Positions 33,040-40,734 of a DNA stretch of 64,000 nucleotides are shown here, piece after piece. A program made the position numbers and the translations under genes. Location: positions 1 through 64,000 of the forward strand of contig NZ_JBNNWS010000019.1 of NCBI RefSeq assembly GCF_050281185.1. The letters run 5' to 3'. The number at the start of each line of letters is the position of its first letter. The stretch's first letter is position 1. The notes under the pieces are model-generated. The model was not told where the DNA came from. It worked only from the letters and a program-made list of their open reading frames with translations, and searched no databases. This DNA comes from Heyndrickxia sp050281185. Lineage in GTDB: Bacteria > Bacillota > Bacilli > Bacillales > Bacillaceae_C.

Positions 33040-33348
33040 TTAATAATATGGGTAAGGATACCCATAGTAAGGATAAGGGTAAGGATATCCACCATAAAAT
33101 CCAGGTGCTAATAATGCGGATGTCGCTAAGCCTCCCAGAAATCCTCCAAAGAAAGGACCTCCAAAGAATGGTCTTCCAAAACCGAATGGCCTACCAAAGC
33201 CAAATGGTCTTCCAAAACCGAATGGCCTGCCAAAGCCGAATGGTCTTCCGAATCCAAACGGTCGGCCAAATCCAAATTGTCTTGTTTCGTCGAGAGTTAT
33301 CGGTTCACGGACACTCCAGTCTGGTACTTGATAATATTCAGGGTTCAT
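33040..33348 (-). CDS. Gly/Phe/Arg/Pro repeat protein (possible spore-coat type)
   Basis: The 102-residue product has a short polar head (MNPEYYQVPDWSVREPITLD), then six copies of the hexapeptide FGFGRP, two FFGGP-like units, a hydrophobic Gly/Ala/Leu segment and a tail of Tyr, Pro and Gly (YGGYPYPYPYYGYPYPYY). The Tyr/Gly/Pro-rich tail resembles small spore-surface or coat proteins of Bacillus, but no named family is matched. The minus-strand gene is real: AGGAGGAG lies six bases before ATG. It is low-complexity and repeat-driven, so copy number may vary between strains. Confidence 0.75.
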   Translation of the reverse strand: MNPEYYQVPDWSVREPITLDETRQFGFGRPFGFGRPFGFGRPFGFGRPFGFGRPFGFGRPFFGGPFFGGFLGGLATSALLAPGFYGGYPYPYPYYGYPYPYY

Positions 33349-33509
33349 TCTTTCTCCTCCTCAATTTTTTTATAAACGTTTTCCCTAAAGATTATGAAAA
33401 AAGCTGATAGGGCGCTTGGGTTGTTGTCACAATTAATAAAAAAATACAGAAATATTATCATGGTTGTGCTATAATTTTCTCAAAATTAGGACAATAACAG
33501 GGGGATATC

Positions 33510-34502
33510 ATGGAAAAAACTATAGAAAGACAATTCTCTACAGGGGTAATAGAACAGATACGAAATAAATTTAATCTAGATTCGGAGTATAAAAAACTTG
33601 GAGATTTTGAAAATTATGTTTATGAAGTTTATGAAAATGGACAGCCAAAAATTTTAAGGGTAACCCATAGCTCTCACCGATCAAAGCAGCAGCTTGAATC
33701 AGAAATAGATTGGATTCGGTATTTACACCAAAGTGGGATCAGGATTCCAGCAGTTTATCTTTCACCGAGTGGAAAGTTAGTGGAGGAATTTGCAGTCGAG
33801 AATTCATTTTTTTTCGCGAGTCTTTTTGAAAAAGCCTCTGGGTATTCAATTAAAATAGATGAACCTGCTTTTAATGAAAAATTATTTTATAAGTGGGGAA
33901 GAATGATTGGGAAGATGCACCGACATACAAAGGATTATCAGCAATCAAAAGGAATTGTTTCAAGATACCATTGGGATGAAAACGATCTTCTTGATTTTGA
34001 AAAATATTACACAGGTGAAAATTCCTTATTGTTAGAAAGTGCAAAAAGTGTAGTAGCAAAAATTAAACAATTGCCTCAAAATAAGAACAGCTATGGATTA
34101 ATACATACGGATATTCATCATGGGAATTTTTTCTATGATGGTGAGGAGATTTATGTCTTTGATTTCGATGATGCATCCTATCAATATTTCGTCTCGGATA
34201 TTGCGATTCCACTTTATTATGCTGTAAATTCAAAGCATTTTTTTGGAACGAGAGAGGAACGGAATCAATTTGCTCATAAGTTTTTAACAGCATTTCTCGA
34301 TGGATACAATGAGGAAAATCAGTTAACACGTGAATGGCTTGAGAGAATTCCATTATTTTTACAGCTTCGTGATATCGATTTATATGCTGTTTTTAATAAG
34401 AAAATTGCTCCTGAGGATCGAAATGAGCGTGTCGTTCATTGGATGAGTGAAATTAAAGAAAGAATCGAAAAGAATGTGCCAATAGTAGATATAAGTGTTT
34501 GA
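33510..34502 (+). CDS. Phosphotransferase (APH/choline kinase family)
   Basis: The 330-residue protein has the kinase-like fold of the APH family: HTDIHHGNFFY with the catalytic-loop pattern HxDxHxxN, and VFDFDDASYQYFVSDIAIPL, the metal-binding segment. The N-terminal lobe (FENYVYEVYENGQPKILRVT) is typical. The substrate is unknown; relatives phosphorylate choline, homoserine, fructosamine or antibiotics. AGGGGG precedes ATG. It appears monocistronic. Confidence 0.82.
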   Translation: MEKTIERQFSTGVIEQIRNKFNLDSEYKKLGDFENYVYEVYENGQPKILRVTHSSHRSKQQLESEIDWIRYLHQSGIRIPAVYLSPSGKLVEEFAVENSFFFASLFEKASGYSIKIDEPAFNEKLFYKWGRMIGKMHRHTKDYQQSKGIVSRYHWDENDLLDFEKYYTGENSLLLESAKSVVAKIKQLPQNKNSYGLIHTDIHHGNFFYDGEEIYVFDFDDASYQYFVSDIAIPLYYAVNSKHFFGTREERNQFAHKFLTAFLDGYNEENQLTREWLERIPLFLQLRDIDLYAVFNKKIAPEDRNERVVHWMSEIKERIEKNVPIVDISV

Positions 34503-34907
34503 TAAAAAGGAAGGAATGAATAGTTGGAGAATATAAAAAGCATGAATATACTCAAGCCTTCTTATATATATTGAATTGAGGTGTCTAATACTTTAGATCA
34601 CTCTCTATTTTTTTGTTCTAGAATAAGAAAGGATGCTTAATCAGACAATTTTTTTCAAAATGAAATAAAAGGGGCTTTCATTTGGGAAAGACAATTTTCC
34701 TACGCGTGGCCAAGGTTAATATAGGGTATAAAAACTACTGTTTCGACAAGAACTATAAACATGTGACAAATTCGACGAAATTTTCTTTGGTTTTAAGCAG
34801 GAATTTGGACGGGTATAATAGAAATATATAAACATAGCATTAATATTAGGTAAAACTTTTATTAATTTGCTATACACAAGCATTACTAATGACAAGGAGG
34901 ATTCCAT
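34503..34907. other. Intergenic region before hpf
   Basis: Four hundred bases without a supported gene. It contains the sigma-B-like hpf promoter at 34791-34816, and the extended sequence GGGTATAAAA at 34724 that lacks a good -35. No other structure was recognised. Confidence 0.45.
34791..34816 (+). promoter_or_regulatory. Sigma-B-like promoter of hpf
   Basis: TTTTAA, 14 bases, GGGTAT fits the sigma-B consensus (GTTTAA-N12-14-GGGTAT) with one mismatch. B. subtilis hpf is known to be controlled by sigma-B and sigma-H. Confidence 0.65.
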
Positions 34908-35456
34908 ATGATGAACTACAACATTCGTGGCGAAAACATTGAGGTAACTCCAGCAATTCGAGAATACGTAGAGAAAAAGGTCAGCAAGCTTGAACGTTAT
35001 TTTACTGAAGTACCTGAAGCAAATGTACATGTAAATTTAAAAGTGTATCAAGATAAAAAAGCAAAAGTTGAAGTCACCATTCCTTTACCACAATTGGTTT
35101 TAAGGGCAGAGGAAGTCAATGACGATATGTATGCAGCAATAGACTTAATCGTTGACAAACTAGAACGACAAATTCGAAAACATAAAACAAAAGTTAACCG
35201 CAAATTGCGTGAACAGGGAAGTACACAGGAATTTTTCACTAACGGGAACAGCCACGCTGAAGCCGAAGATGACCTTGAGTTGGAAGTTGTTCGTACGAAA
35301 CAATTCGATCTCAAGCCGATGGATAGTGAAGAAGCTGTATTGCAAATGAACATGCTTGGCCACAATTTCTTCGTCTACACAGACGCTGAATCAAATAATA
35401 CAAACATCGTTTATCGTCGTAGAGACGGAAAATACGGATTGATTGAGACAAAATAA
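34908..35456 (+). CDS. hpf: Long ribosome hibernation factor HPF
   Basis: HPF dimerises 70S ribosomes into 100S particles in stationary phase or stress. The 182-residue protein is the long type: an N-terminal S30AE domain (about 1-100: YNIRGENIEVTPAIREYVEK) and a C-terminal dimerisation domain (about 125-182: KQFDLKPMDSEEAVLQMNML). AAGGAGG precedes tandem ATG codons. The sigma-B-like promoter explains stress induction. Confidence 0.95.
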   Translation: MMNYNIRGENIEVTPAIREYVEKKVSKLERYFTEVPEANVHVNLKVYQDKKAKVEVTIPLPQLVLRAEEVNDDMYAAIDLIVDKLERQIRKHKTKVNRKLREQGSTQEFFTNGNSHAEAEDDLELEVVRTKQFDLKPMDSEEAVLQMNMLGHNFFVYTDAESNNTNIVYRRRDGKYGLIETK

Positions 35457-35603
35457 TATAGTTTCTTTAAACATACACTCAAAAAACACATGAGATTACT
35501 GCTAAATCTCATGTGTTTTTTTGTGCGTAGCATGTAAATGAAGGATAAATCAAGCATATTAAAGAATAAAAATAAAAGAAACGAGTTTGTTAGGAGGGGG
35601 ATT

Positions 35604-35954
35604 GTGAGTAAGCATTTTTTATCAGCAGCAATAATCATCTTAAGTTTATCCATCATTTATTGTGGTATGCAAATAGGTATATCAAATAGTAATCAAAAAA
35701 ATAAAAAAGAAGTTAGTAATTTGGATAAAGGGCTGCTAACTATAGAAGAAACTGCGAAATATTTAAGTATGTCAGTTGATCAGCTTGAAGAAATTATTTT
35801 CCACCAAGATATCGAAAGGGCAGATCTAACCAGTTTTGATATATATGAATTTATACCCTATATTAAAGTGAATGATGAAAAATATTTTAATAAAGTTCAA
35901 GTGAACGAATGGATAAAATATAATGCAACAGAATGGGCAGAAATAAATTATTAG
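35604..35954 (+). CDS. Membrane-anchored HTH-like protein
   Basis: I start it at GTG 35604, which is six bases after AGGAGGGG, not at the in-frame ATG 35538, which has no ribosome-binding site. The 116-residue product begins with one hydrophobic segment (HFLSAAIIILSLSIIYCGMQ) and then a cytoplasmic or extracellular C-terminal part with LLTIEETAKYLSMSVDQLEE, a helix-turn-helix of the excisionase (HTH_17) type. The second helix is followed by a DIYEFIPYIKVN region. Membrane-bound DNA-binding proteins of this sort are unusual. No partner is evident. Confidence 0.6.
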   Translation: MSKHFLSAAIIILSLSIIYCGMQIGISNSNQKNKKEVSNLDKGLLTIEETAKYLSMSVDQLEEIIFHQDIERADLTSFDIYEFIPYIKVNDEKYFNKVQVNEWIKYNATEWAEINY

Positions 35955-36013
35955 TAGTTGCTTAAATGTAAAGCTATAATAAAAGGAGTAAATTTCGAAA
36001 TAGGGGTGGCATC

Positions 36014-36463
36014 ATGAAAATAGATGAGACCGATCGCAAAATTCTTCAATTACTTACGGAAAATGGCCGCCTATCGTATGCAGATATTGGTAAACAATTG
36101 AATTTATCAAGGGTAGCCGTCCGTGAACGCGTAAATCATTTAATGAATAACGGAGTAATCGAAAAGTTTTCCGTAGTTATAAACTCTGAAAAAGTTGGGA
36201 AGCATGTTTCCGCTTTTTTTGAAGTGGATTGTGAACCTGCTTTTTTAGTGGAAGTCGCCCAAAAGCTCGCTGATAATCCTAATGTCGCCAGCTGCTATCA
36301 AATGACCGGTCCAAGTACATTACATATGCATGTATTAGTGGAGGATTTTTCTAGCCTCGAAAACTTTATCAATAACGAGCTTTATTGCTTAGAAGGTATT
36401 ACAAGAGTAGAAAGTAATATCCTCCTAAGAAGATTCAAAAGCCGTAACGGACTTAAACTATAA
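36014..36463 (+). CDS. ywrC: Lrp/AsnC family transcriptional regulator (YwrC-like)
   Basis: The 149-residue protein has an N-terminal winged helix-turn-helix (DRKILQLLTENGRLSYADIG, LSRVAVRERVNHLMNNG) and a C-terminal RAM ligand-binding domain. It lies upstream of the gamma-glutamyltransferase gene and two chromate-transporter-like genes, the same grouping as B. subtilis ywrC, ywrD and ywrA/ywrB. It probably controls them. AGGGGTGG precedes ATG. Confidence 0.82.
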   Translation: MKIDETDRKILQLLTENGRLSYADIGKQLNLSRVAVRERVNHLMNNGVIEKFSVVINSEKVGKHVSAFFEVDCEPAFLVEVAQKLADNPNVASCYQMTGPSTLHMHVLVEDFSSLENFINNELYCLEGITRVESNILLRRFKSRNGLKL

Positions 36464-36484
36464 GGAAAATATTTTATTAAAATC

Positions 36485-37005
36485 ATTCAGAAAAAACTCC
36501 CAAAGCGGTCGTCAAAGAGGCCAAATGACTCCCGTAACCCGAGAAAAACCCTCGGAACGGTCGTCAAAGAGGCCAAATGACTCCCGCATCTCAAGAAAAA
36601 CCCGAAGAGCAGTCATCAAGGAGGCCCGATGACTCCCGTAACCCAATGAAAAACTGCAGAGCGGTCGTCAAAGAGGCCAAATGATTCCCGTAACCCAAGA
36701 AAAACCCGCGGAACGGTCGTTAAAGCTGCCCAATGACTCCTGTATCTCAAGAAAAACCCGAGGAGCGGTCGTCAAAGATGCCCGATGACTCCCGTAACCC
36801 AATGAAAAACTGCAGAGCGGTCGTCAAAGCGGCCCAATGACTCCCGTAACCCAAGAAAAACCCGCGGAACAGTCGTCAAAGAGGTCCAATGACTCCCGTA
36901 ACCTAAGGAAATTCCGCAAAGCGGTCATCAAAGTTGCCGAATGACTCCTGTGACCATAAAAAAACTCCTGGAACGGTCATCAAGCCGCTGAATCATGCCC
37001 ACCCC
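36485..37005 (+). repeat. 52-bp tandem repeat, ten copies
   Basis: The unit GCGGTCGTCAAAGAGGCCAA followed by ATGACTCCCGTAACCCAAGA and AAAACCCG recurs with exact 52-base period (GGTC at 36507, 36559, 36611, 36663, 36715, 36767, 36819, 36871, 36923 and 36975), with ten units; the last is eroded. GGTCGTCA and TGACTCC within each unit can form an imperfect hairpin. It lies between ywrC and the GGT gene. It is not a CRISPR array, as the whole period is repeated without unique spacers. The rest of the gap up to 37280 is AT-rich. Confidence 0.9.
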
Positions 37006-37280
37006 CAGAAAATCTCTCAAATCTATCCTTAAAACCACCAAACAAAACTCACAACCCGCAAAAAAGAGATCCCGAAAAAATAACCATACCACATCATTCA
37101 TGTGTGTCTTCACCACCTATATTTAAAAAATTTAAAATCTTTTTATAGAATATAATAATAGTTTTCTATATAATCATATTTATAGAAAAGTAATTCCGTT
37201 TGTAAATTAAAATCAATTAAAAAACGAACAAATGTAAACAAAAAGAGGGTATATTCATTTGGAATAGGGAGTGGGGAGAA

Positions 37281-38891
37281 GTGAATCTGGATCATCTGTA
37301 TCAACCGTATTCTTCCATTCGTAATACGGTTTTTGCAAGAAACGGGATGGTAGCAACTTCACAGCCTTTAGCATCACAGGCTGGTCTTGAAGTTCTCCGT
37401 AAAGGGGGAAATGCAATCGATGCGGCGATTGCAACTGCAGCTGCACTAACTGTCGTAGAACCGACTTCAAACGGAATTGGCGGTGATGTTTTTGCACTTG
37501 TTTGGACCAATGGAAAGTTGCATGGATTAAATGCCAGTGGCCCGGCACCTAAGTCCATTTCAATTGAAGCCGTTCGTGCACGAGGACATGAAAAAATGCC
37601 CACATATGGTGTGATTCCAATTACTGTTCCAGGTGCTCCGGCGGCATGGGCAGAGCTTTCGCAAAGGTTTGGGAAACTTTCCTTACAAGAAGTATTAGAA
37701 CCAGCTATCCGTTACGCTGAAGGAGGCTATCCTTTAACACCTATTCTCGGGAAGTATTGGCAGCTGGCATACAGACGATTTAAGGAAATGTTAAAAGATG
37801 AAGAGTTTAAACCTTGGTTTGAAACATTTGCTCCAAATGAAAAAGCACCGAATATTGGTGAGATGTGGAGATCACCAGGTCATGCAGCTACTTTAAGATC
37901 GATTGCTAATACAAATGCTGAGAGCTTTTACCGTGGGGAATTAGCTGGAAAAATAGTTGAATATATTCAAAAGTATGACGGATTTTTATCAAAAGAGGAT
38001 TTAGCTGATTTCCGTGCCGAGTGGGTCGAACCGATTTCTACAAATTATCGAGGATATGATGTGTGGGAAATACCACCGAATGGGCAAGGGCTTATAGCAT
38101 TGATGGCTCTTAATATCGCTAGAGGTTTTGATTTTGTCGAAAAAGAAACAGTTGATACATACCACAAACAGATTGAAGCTATAAAGCTTGCCTTTACCGA
38201 TGGAAAGAATTTTATTACCGATTCAAGACATATGAAGCTTGAAACAGAGCATCTGCTTTCGGAAGAATATGCAAAGGCAAGACGTGCACTTATTAGTGAA
38301 ACAGCGATTACTCCTGATCCATATCAACCACCAAGTGGAGGAACCGTTTATTTAGCGGCAGCTGATCATGAAGGGAATATGGTGAGCTTTATTCAAAGTA
38401 ATTATATGGGCTTTGGTTCTGGAATTGTCATTCCTGGTACAGGTATCTCGCTGCAAAACCGTGGACACGATTTTTCTCTAGATCCTGAGCATGCGAACGC
38501 ATTACAGCCGGGAAAGAAAACATACCATACGATTATTCCGGGCTTCCTGACAAAAGACAATGAAGCTGTTGGGCCATTTGGTGTTATGGGTGGTTTTCTA
38601 CAGCCACAAGGACATTTCCAAGTGATCATGAATACGGTCGATTTTCTTTTAAATCCACAAGCAGCACTGGATGCACCACGTTGGCAATGGATTGAAGGTA
38701 AAAAAGTTGAAGTTGAACCTAATTTTCCAAACCATATAGCTCTAGCACTTATTAGAAAGGGCCATCAAATCCAAATTAAACCGGATTCAGGAGGCTTCGG
38801 CCGAGGGCAAATTATTTGGAGAAATACTGAAACCGGTGTTCTAATGGGCGGGACAGAATCAAGAACTGACGGATCGATTGCTGCTTGGTAA
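37281..38891 (+). CDS. ywrD: Gamma-glutamyltransferase family protein (YwrD-like)
   Basis: The 536-residue protein belongs to the Ntn-hydrolase GGT family. It matures by self-cleavage before a Thr, here in SGGTVYLAAADHEGNMVSFI near residue 353, with the downstream oxyanion/gly region NGVMGGF-like (GVMGGFLQPQGHFQVIMN). The N-terminal ARNGMVATSQPLASQAGLEV and GGNAIDAAIATAAALTVVEP are typical. No signal peptide is visible, so it is cytosolic, as expected for YwrD. The GTG start follows GGGGAGAA. It follows ywrC after the 52-bp array. Confidence 0.88.
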   Translation: MNLDHLYQPYSSIRNTVFARNGMVATSQPLASQAGLEVLRKGGNAIDAAIATAAALTVVEPTSNGIGGDVFALVWTNGKLHGLNASGPAPKSISIEAVRARGHEKMPTYGVIPITVPGAPAAWAELSQRFGKLSLQEVLEPAIRYAEGGYPLTPILGKYWQLAYRRFKEMLKDEEFKPWFETFAPNEKAPNIGEMWRSPGHAATLRSIANTNAESFYRGELAGKIVEYIQKYDGFLSKEDLADFRAEWVEPISTNYRGYDVWEIPPNGQGLIALMALNIARGFDFVEKETVDTYHKQIEAIKLAFTDGKNFITDSRHMKLETEHLLSEEYAKARRALISETAITPDPYQPPSGGTVYLAAADHEGNMVSFIQSNYMGFGSGIVIPGTGISLQNRGHDFSLDPEHANALQPGKKTYHTIIPGFLTKDNEAVGPFGVMGGFLQPQGHFQVIMNTVDFLLNPQAALDAPRWQWIEGKKVEVEPNFPNHIALALIRKGHQIQIKPDSGGFGRGQIIWRNTETGVLMGGTESRTDGSIAAW

Positions 38892-38909
38892 GAGAAGTTT
38901 TTCCTAAAA

Positions 38910-39113
38910 GGTAAGAAAGCATAAAATTTACTAAAGATATTAGGCATGAAAAGTGTCTGCTGTGTCTAGCTCCAGCGCCTATCGGATAGCGGATTTCTCC
39001 GTCTTCTCCCTACGATAAGTCAACATCGACTCTTCCCTTGCCGTGTCTCCTTTATCTCAGTCGAAGACTATGAAATCCGTACGCTAGAGCTGCGGCGCTT
39101 GCGCTTTTCCTAA
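38910..39113. repeat. Dispersed repeat, copy B
   Basis: It shares with copy A (6111-6352): AAAGTGTCTGCTGTGTCTAG, CTCCAGCGCCTATCG, CCCTACGATAAGTCAACATC, TATCTCAGTCGAAG and GGCGCTTGCGCTTTTCC, plus the AT-rich left flank (ATAAAATTTACTAA). The middle differs. It fills most of the gap between ywrD and the transporter genes. Confidence 0.8.
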
Positions 39114-39218
39114 TAGCATCTTAAAAATACGGTCAATCTAAAACTAATGATATTGGCATATGAAAATCAACAATGAACGCACATCAAAAGATTAAGCATT
39201 TAAAGGAAGTTGATATAA

Positions 39219-39779
39219 ATGAAACAACGTGATATTTTTGTTGCCTTTTTCCGTTCAGGTATGCTCGGATATGGCGGGGGGCTTTCGGCCATTCCTCTTA
39301 TGCATAGGGAAGTTGTAAAAAACTATAAATGGATGGACGATGAAGAATTTTCGGATATACTTGCTCTAGCTAATACGCTTCCAGGTCCAATTAATACGAA
39401 AATGTCAGGTTATATTGGCTGGCGGGTTGGCGGATTTTGGGGAATGATGAATGCTTTAGCGGCAACTGTACTTCCAACGGTCATTTTAATGATAATTTTA
39501 TTAACTGTTCTACACGCCTATAATGACAAACCATGGGTAAGAGGAATGTCCAGAGCTGTTGTTCCAATTGCCGGTGTAATGCTTGGAGTGTTAACCTGGG
39601 ATTTTATCAAAAAGTCCAAAAATTCAATGGGATGGATTTCTACTATTATTGTCATTGTTATTAGTATTGTTGTGATGAATATACTAGGACTTCATCCAGC
39701 TATTATGATTGTAGGACTTTTAGTTGCAGCTTTATTTTCTAAACAGAAAAAGCTTGAGAAACAGGTGAAAGCATCATGA
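39219..39779 (+). CDS. ywrB: Chromate transporter-family protein, half 1
   Basis: This 186-residue membrane protein is one half of a short-chain CHR pair. It has the CHR motif FFRSGMLGYGGGLSAIPLMH at the N-terminus, ANTLPGPINTKMSGYIG and several hydrophobic helices. CHR proteins export chromate, or other anions in exchange for sulphate. Two half-length genes often work as a heteromer, as here with the next gene, which it overlaps by 4 bases (ATGA). The assignment to ywrB or ywrA is uncertain. Confidence 0.82.
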   Translation: MKQRDIFVAFFRSGMLGYGGGLSAIPLMHREVVKNYKWMDDEEFSDILALANTLPGPINTKMSGYIGWRVGGFWGMMNALAATVLPTVILMIILLTVLHAYNDKPWVRGMSRAVVPIAGVMLGVLTWDFIKKSKNSMGWISTIIVIVISIVVMNILGLHPAIMIVGLLVAALFSKQKKLEKQVKAS

Positions 39780-40306
39780 TCTATTGGCAAATTTTTATTT
39801 CAAATTTTATGGCAAACTTTTTAGGATATGGTGGGGGACCTGCATCTATTCCTCTTCTTGAACATGAAGTGGTGGATCGTTATAGCTGGTATACCGTTCA
39901 TGAATTTAGCGAAATGGTTGCTTTAGGAAATGCATTGCCAGGGCCAATTGCTACGAAAATGGCCGGCTTTATCGGGTATGACCAAGGCGGGATTCTAGGA
40001 GCAATCGTTGGGTTATTTGCGACCGTTGCACCGTCCATCCTATTATTAATTATTTTATTAGGTCTTTTGTTGAAATTTAAAGACTCTCCTAAAGTAAAAA
40101 ATATGACAAAGCTTGTTCGTCCGGCTATCGCCGTTTTATTAGGAGTTATGACAATCGACTTTTTTACTAGCTCTTATAAAGGAATAGGTATTATCCACAC
40201 GATCTTTTTAGGCGCAGTTAGTCTCCTTCTGCTAGAAAAGTGGAAGGTAAACCCAGTCTTCGTCATTGGCGGAGCACTTTTATACGGAGCCATCTTCCTC
40301 GGCTAA
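39776..40306 (+). CDS. ywrA: Chromate transporter-family protein, half 2
   Basis: The 176-residue partner has NFMANFLGYGGGPASIPLLE, ALGNALPGPIATKMAGFIGY and four to five hydrophobic helices. The first residues overlap the preceding gene (ATGA), showing translational coupling. The pair would form one functional transporter. Substrate is inferred from family only. Confidence 0.82.
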   Translation: MIYWQIFISNFMANFLGYGGGPASIPLLEHEVVDRYSWYTVHEFSEMVALGNALPGPIATKMAGFIGYDQGGILGAIVGLFATVAPSILLLIILLGLLLKFKDSPKVKNMTKLVRPAIAVLLGVMTIDFFTSSYKGIGIIHTIFLGAVSLLLLEKWKVNPVFVIGGALLYGAIFLG

Positions 40307-40734
40307 ACAAACTTGAGGGTGTCCCAAAAGTGATGAACACAATTGCTTTCGGGATTACCCTCTGTTTTTATGTTTTTTAACCGCCTTCTCTTGTTAGTAA
40401 TTTGTAAATCCGAACTGTATTTTTGTTGTTTAGTTGTCACTTGATAGCATACAATGTTAAAATTTAATTAGGTACAAAATTATGGATTTTTTTGTGAGAG
40501 ATTTTTGTTTTTTTCAACATAATAAACTTTCTCACATTTTAGATATAATGAGATCTTAACGACTATTGCCTTTTTCGTAAAATTTTTAAAATCCTGATAT
40601 AATTTAGTTTCTGGGCATCTTTTCTTATAAAAGTCTATCTTTTCAAAAGGTAAAAGTTGTTTATTAAAAAGTTATGATTCAAATTACAGTTACATTTAAG
40701 AAAAGAGCCTTAAATATAAAGGAGCGTTTACTAA
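40307..40734 (+). other. Intergenic region before secA
   Basis: A hairpin (GAGGGTGTCCCAAAAG with CTTTCGGGATTACCCTC, 40314-40363) closes the chromate-transporter genes; it resembles the ends of some transposons. Two TATAAT-like -10 boxes (about 40544 and 40597) may serve secA, but neither has a good -35 at normal spacing. No further gene was seen. Confidence 0.5.

Noticed and set aside
33027..33407. 126-codon plus-strand ORF opposite the GFGRPF-repeat gene
   Set aside because: No ribosome-binding site, repeat-derived composition; the minus strand has a clear AGGAGGAG and a plausible protein.
36485..37005. Possible CRISPR array
   Set aside because: The whole 52-base period is conserved between units, so there are no unique spacers, and no cas genes are near.
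37301..37603. Minus-strand ORF of 100 codons inside ywrD
   Set aside because: Shadow of the gamma-glutamyltransferase gene.
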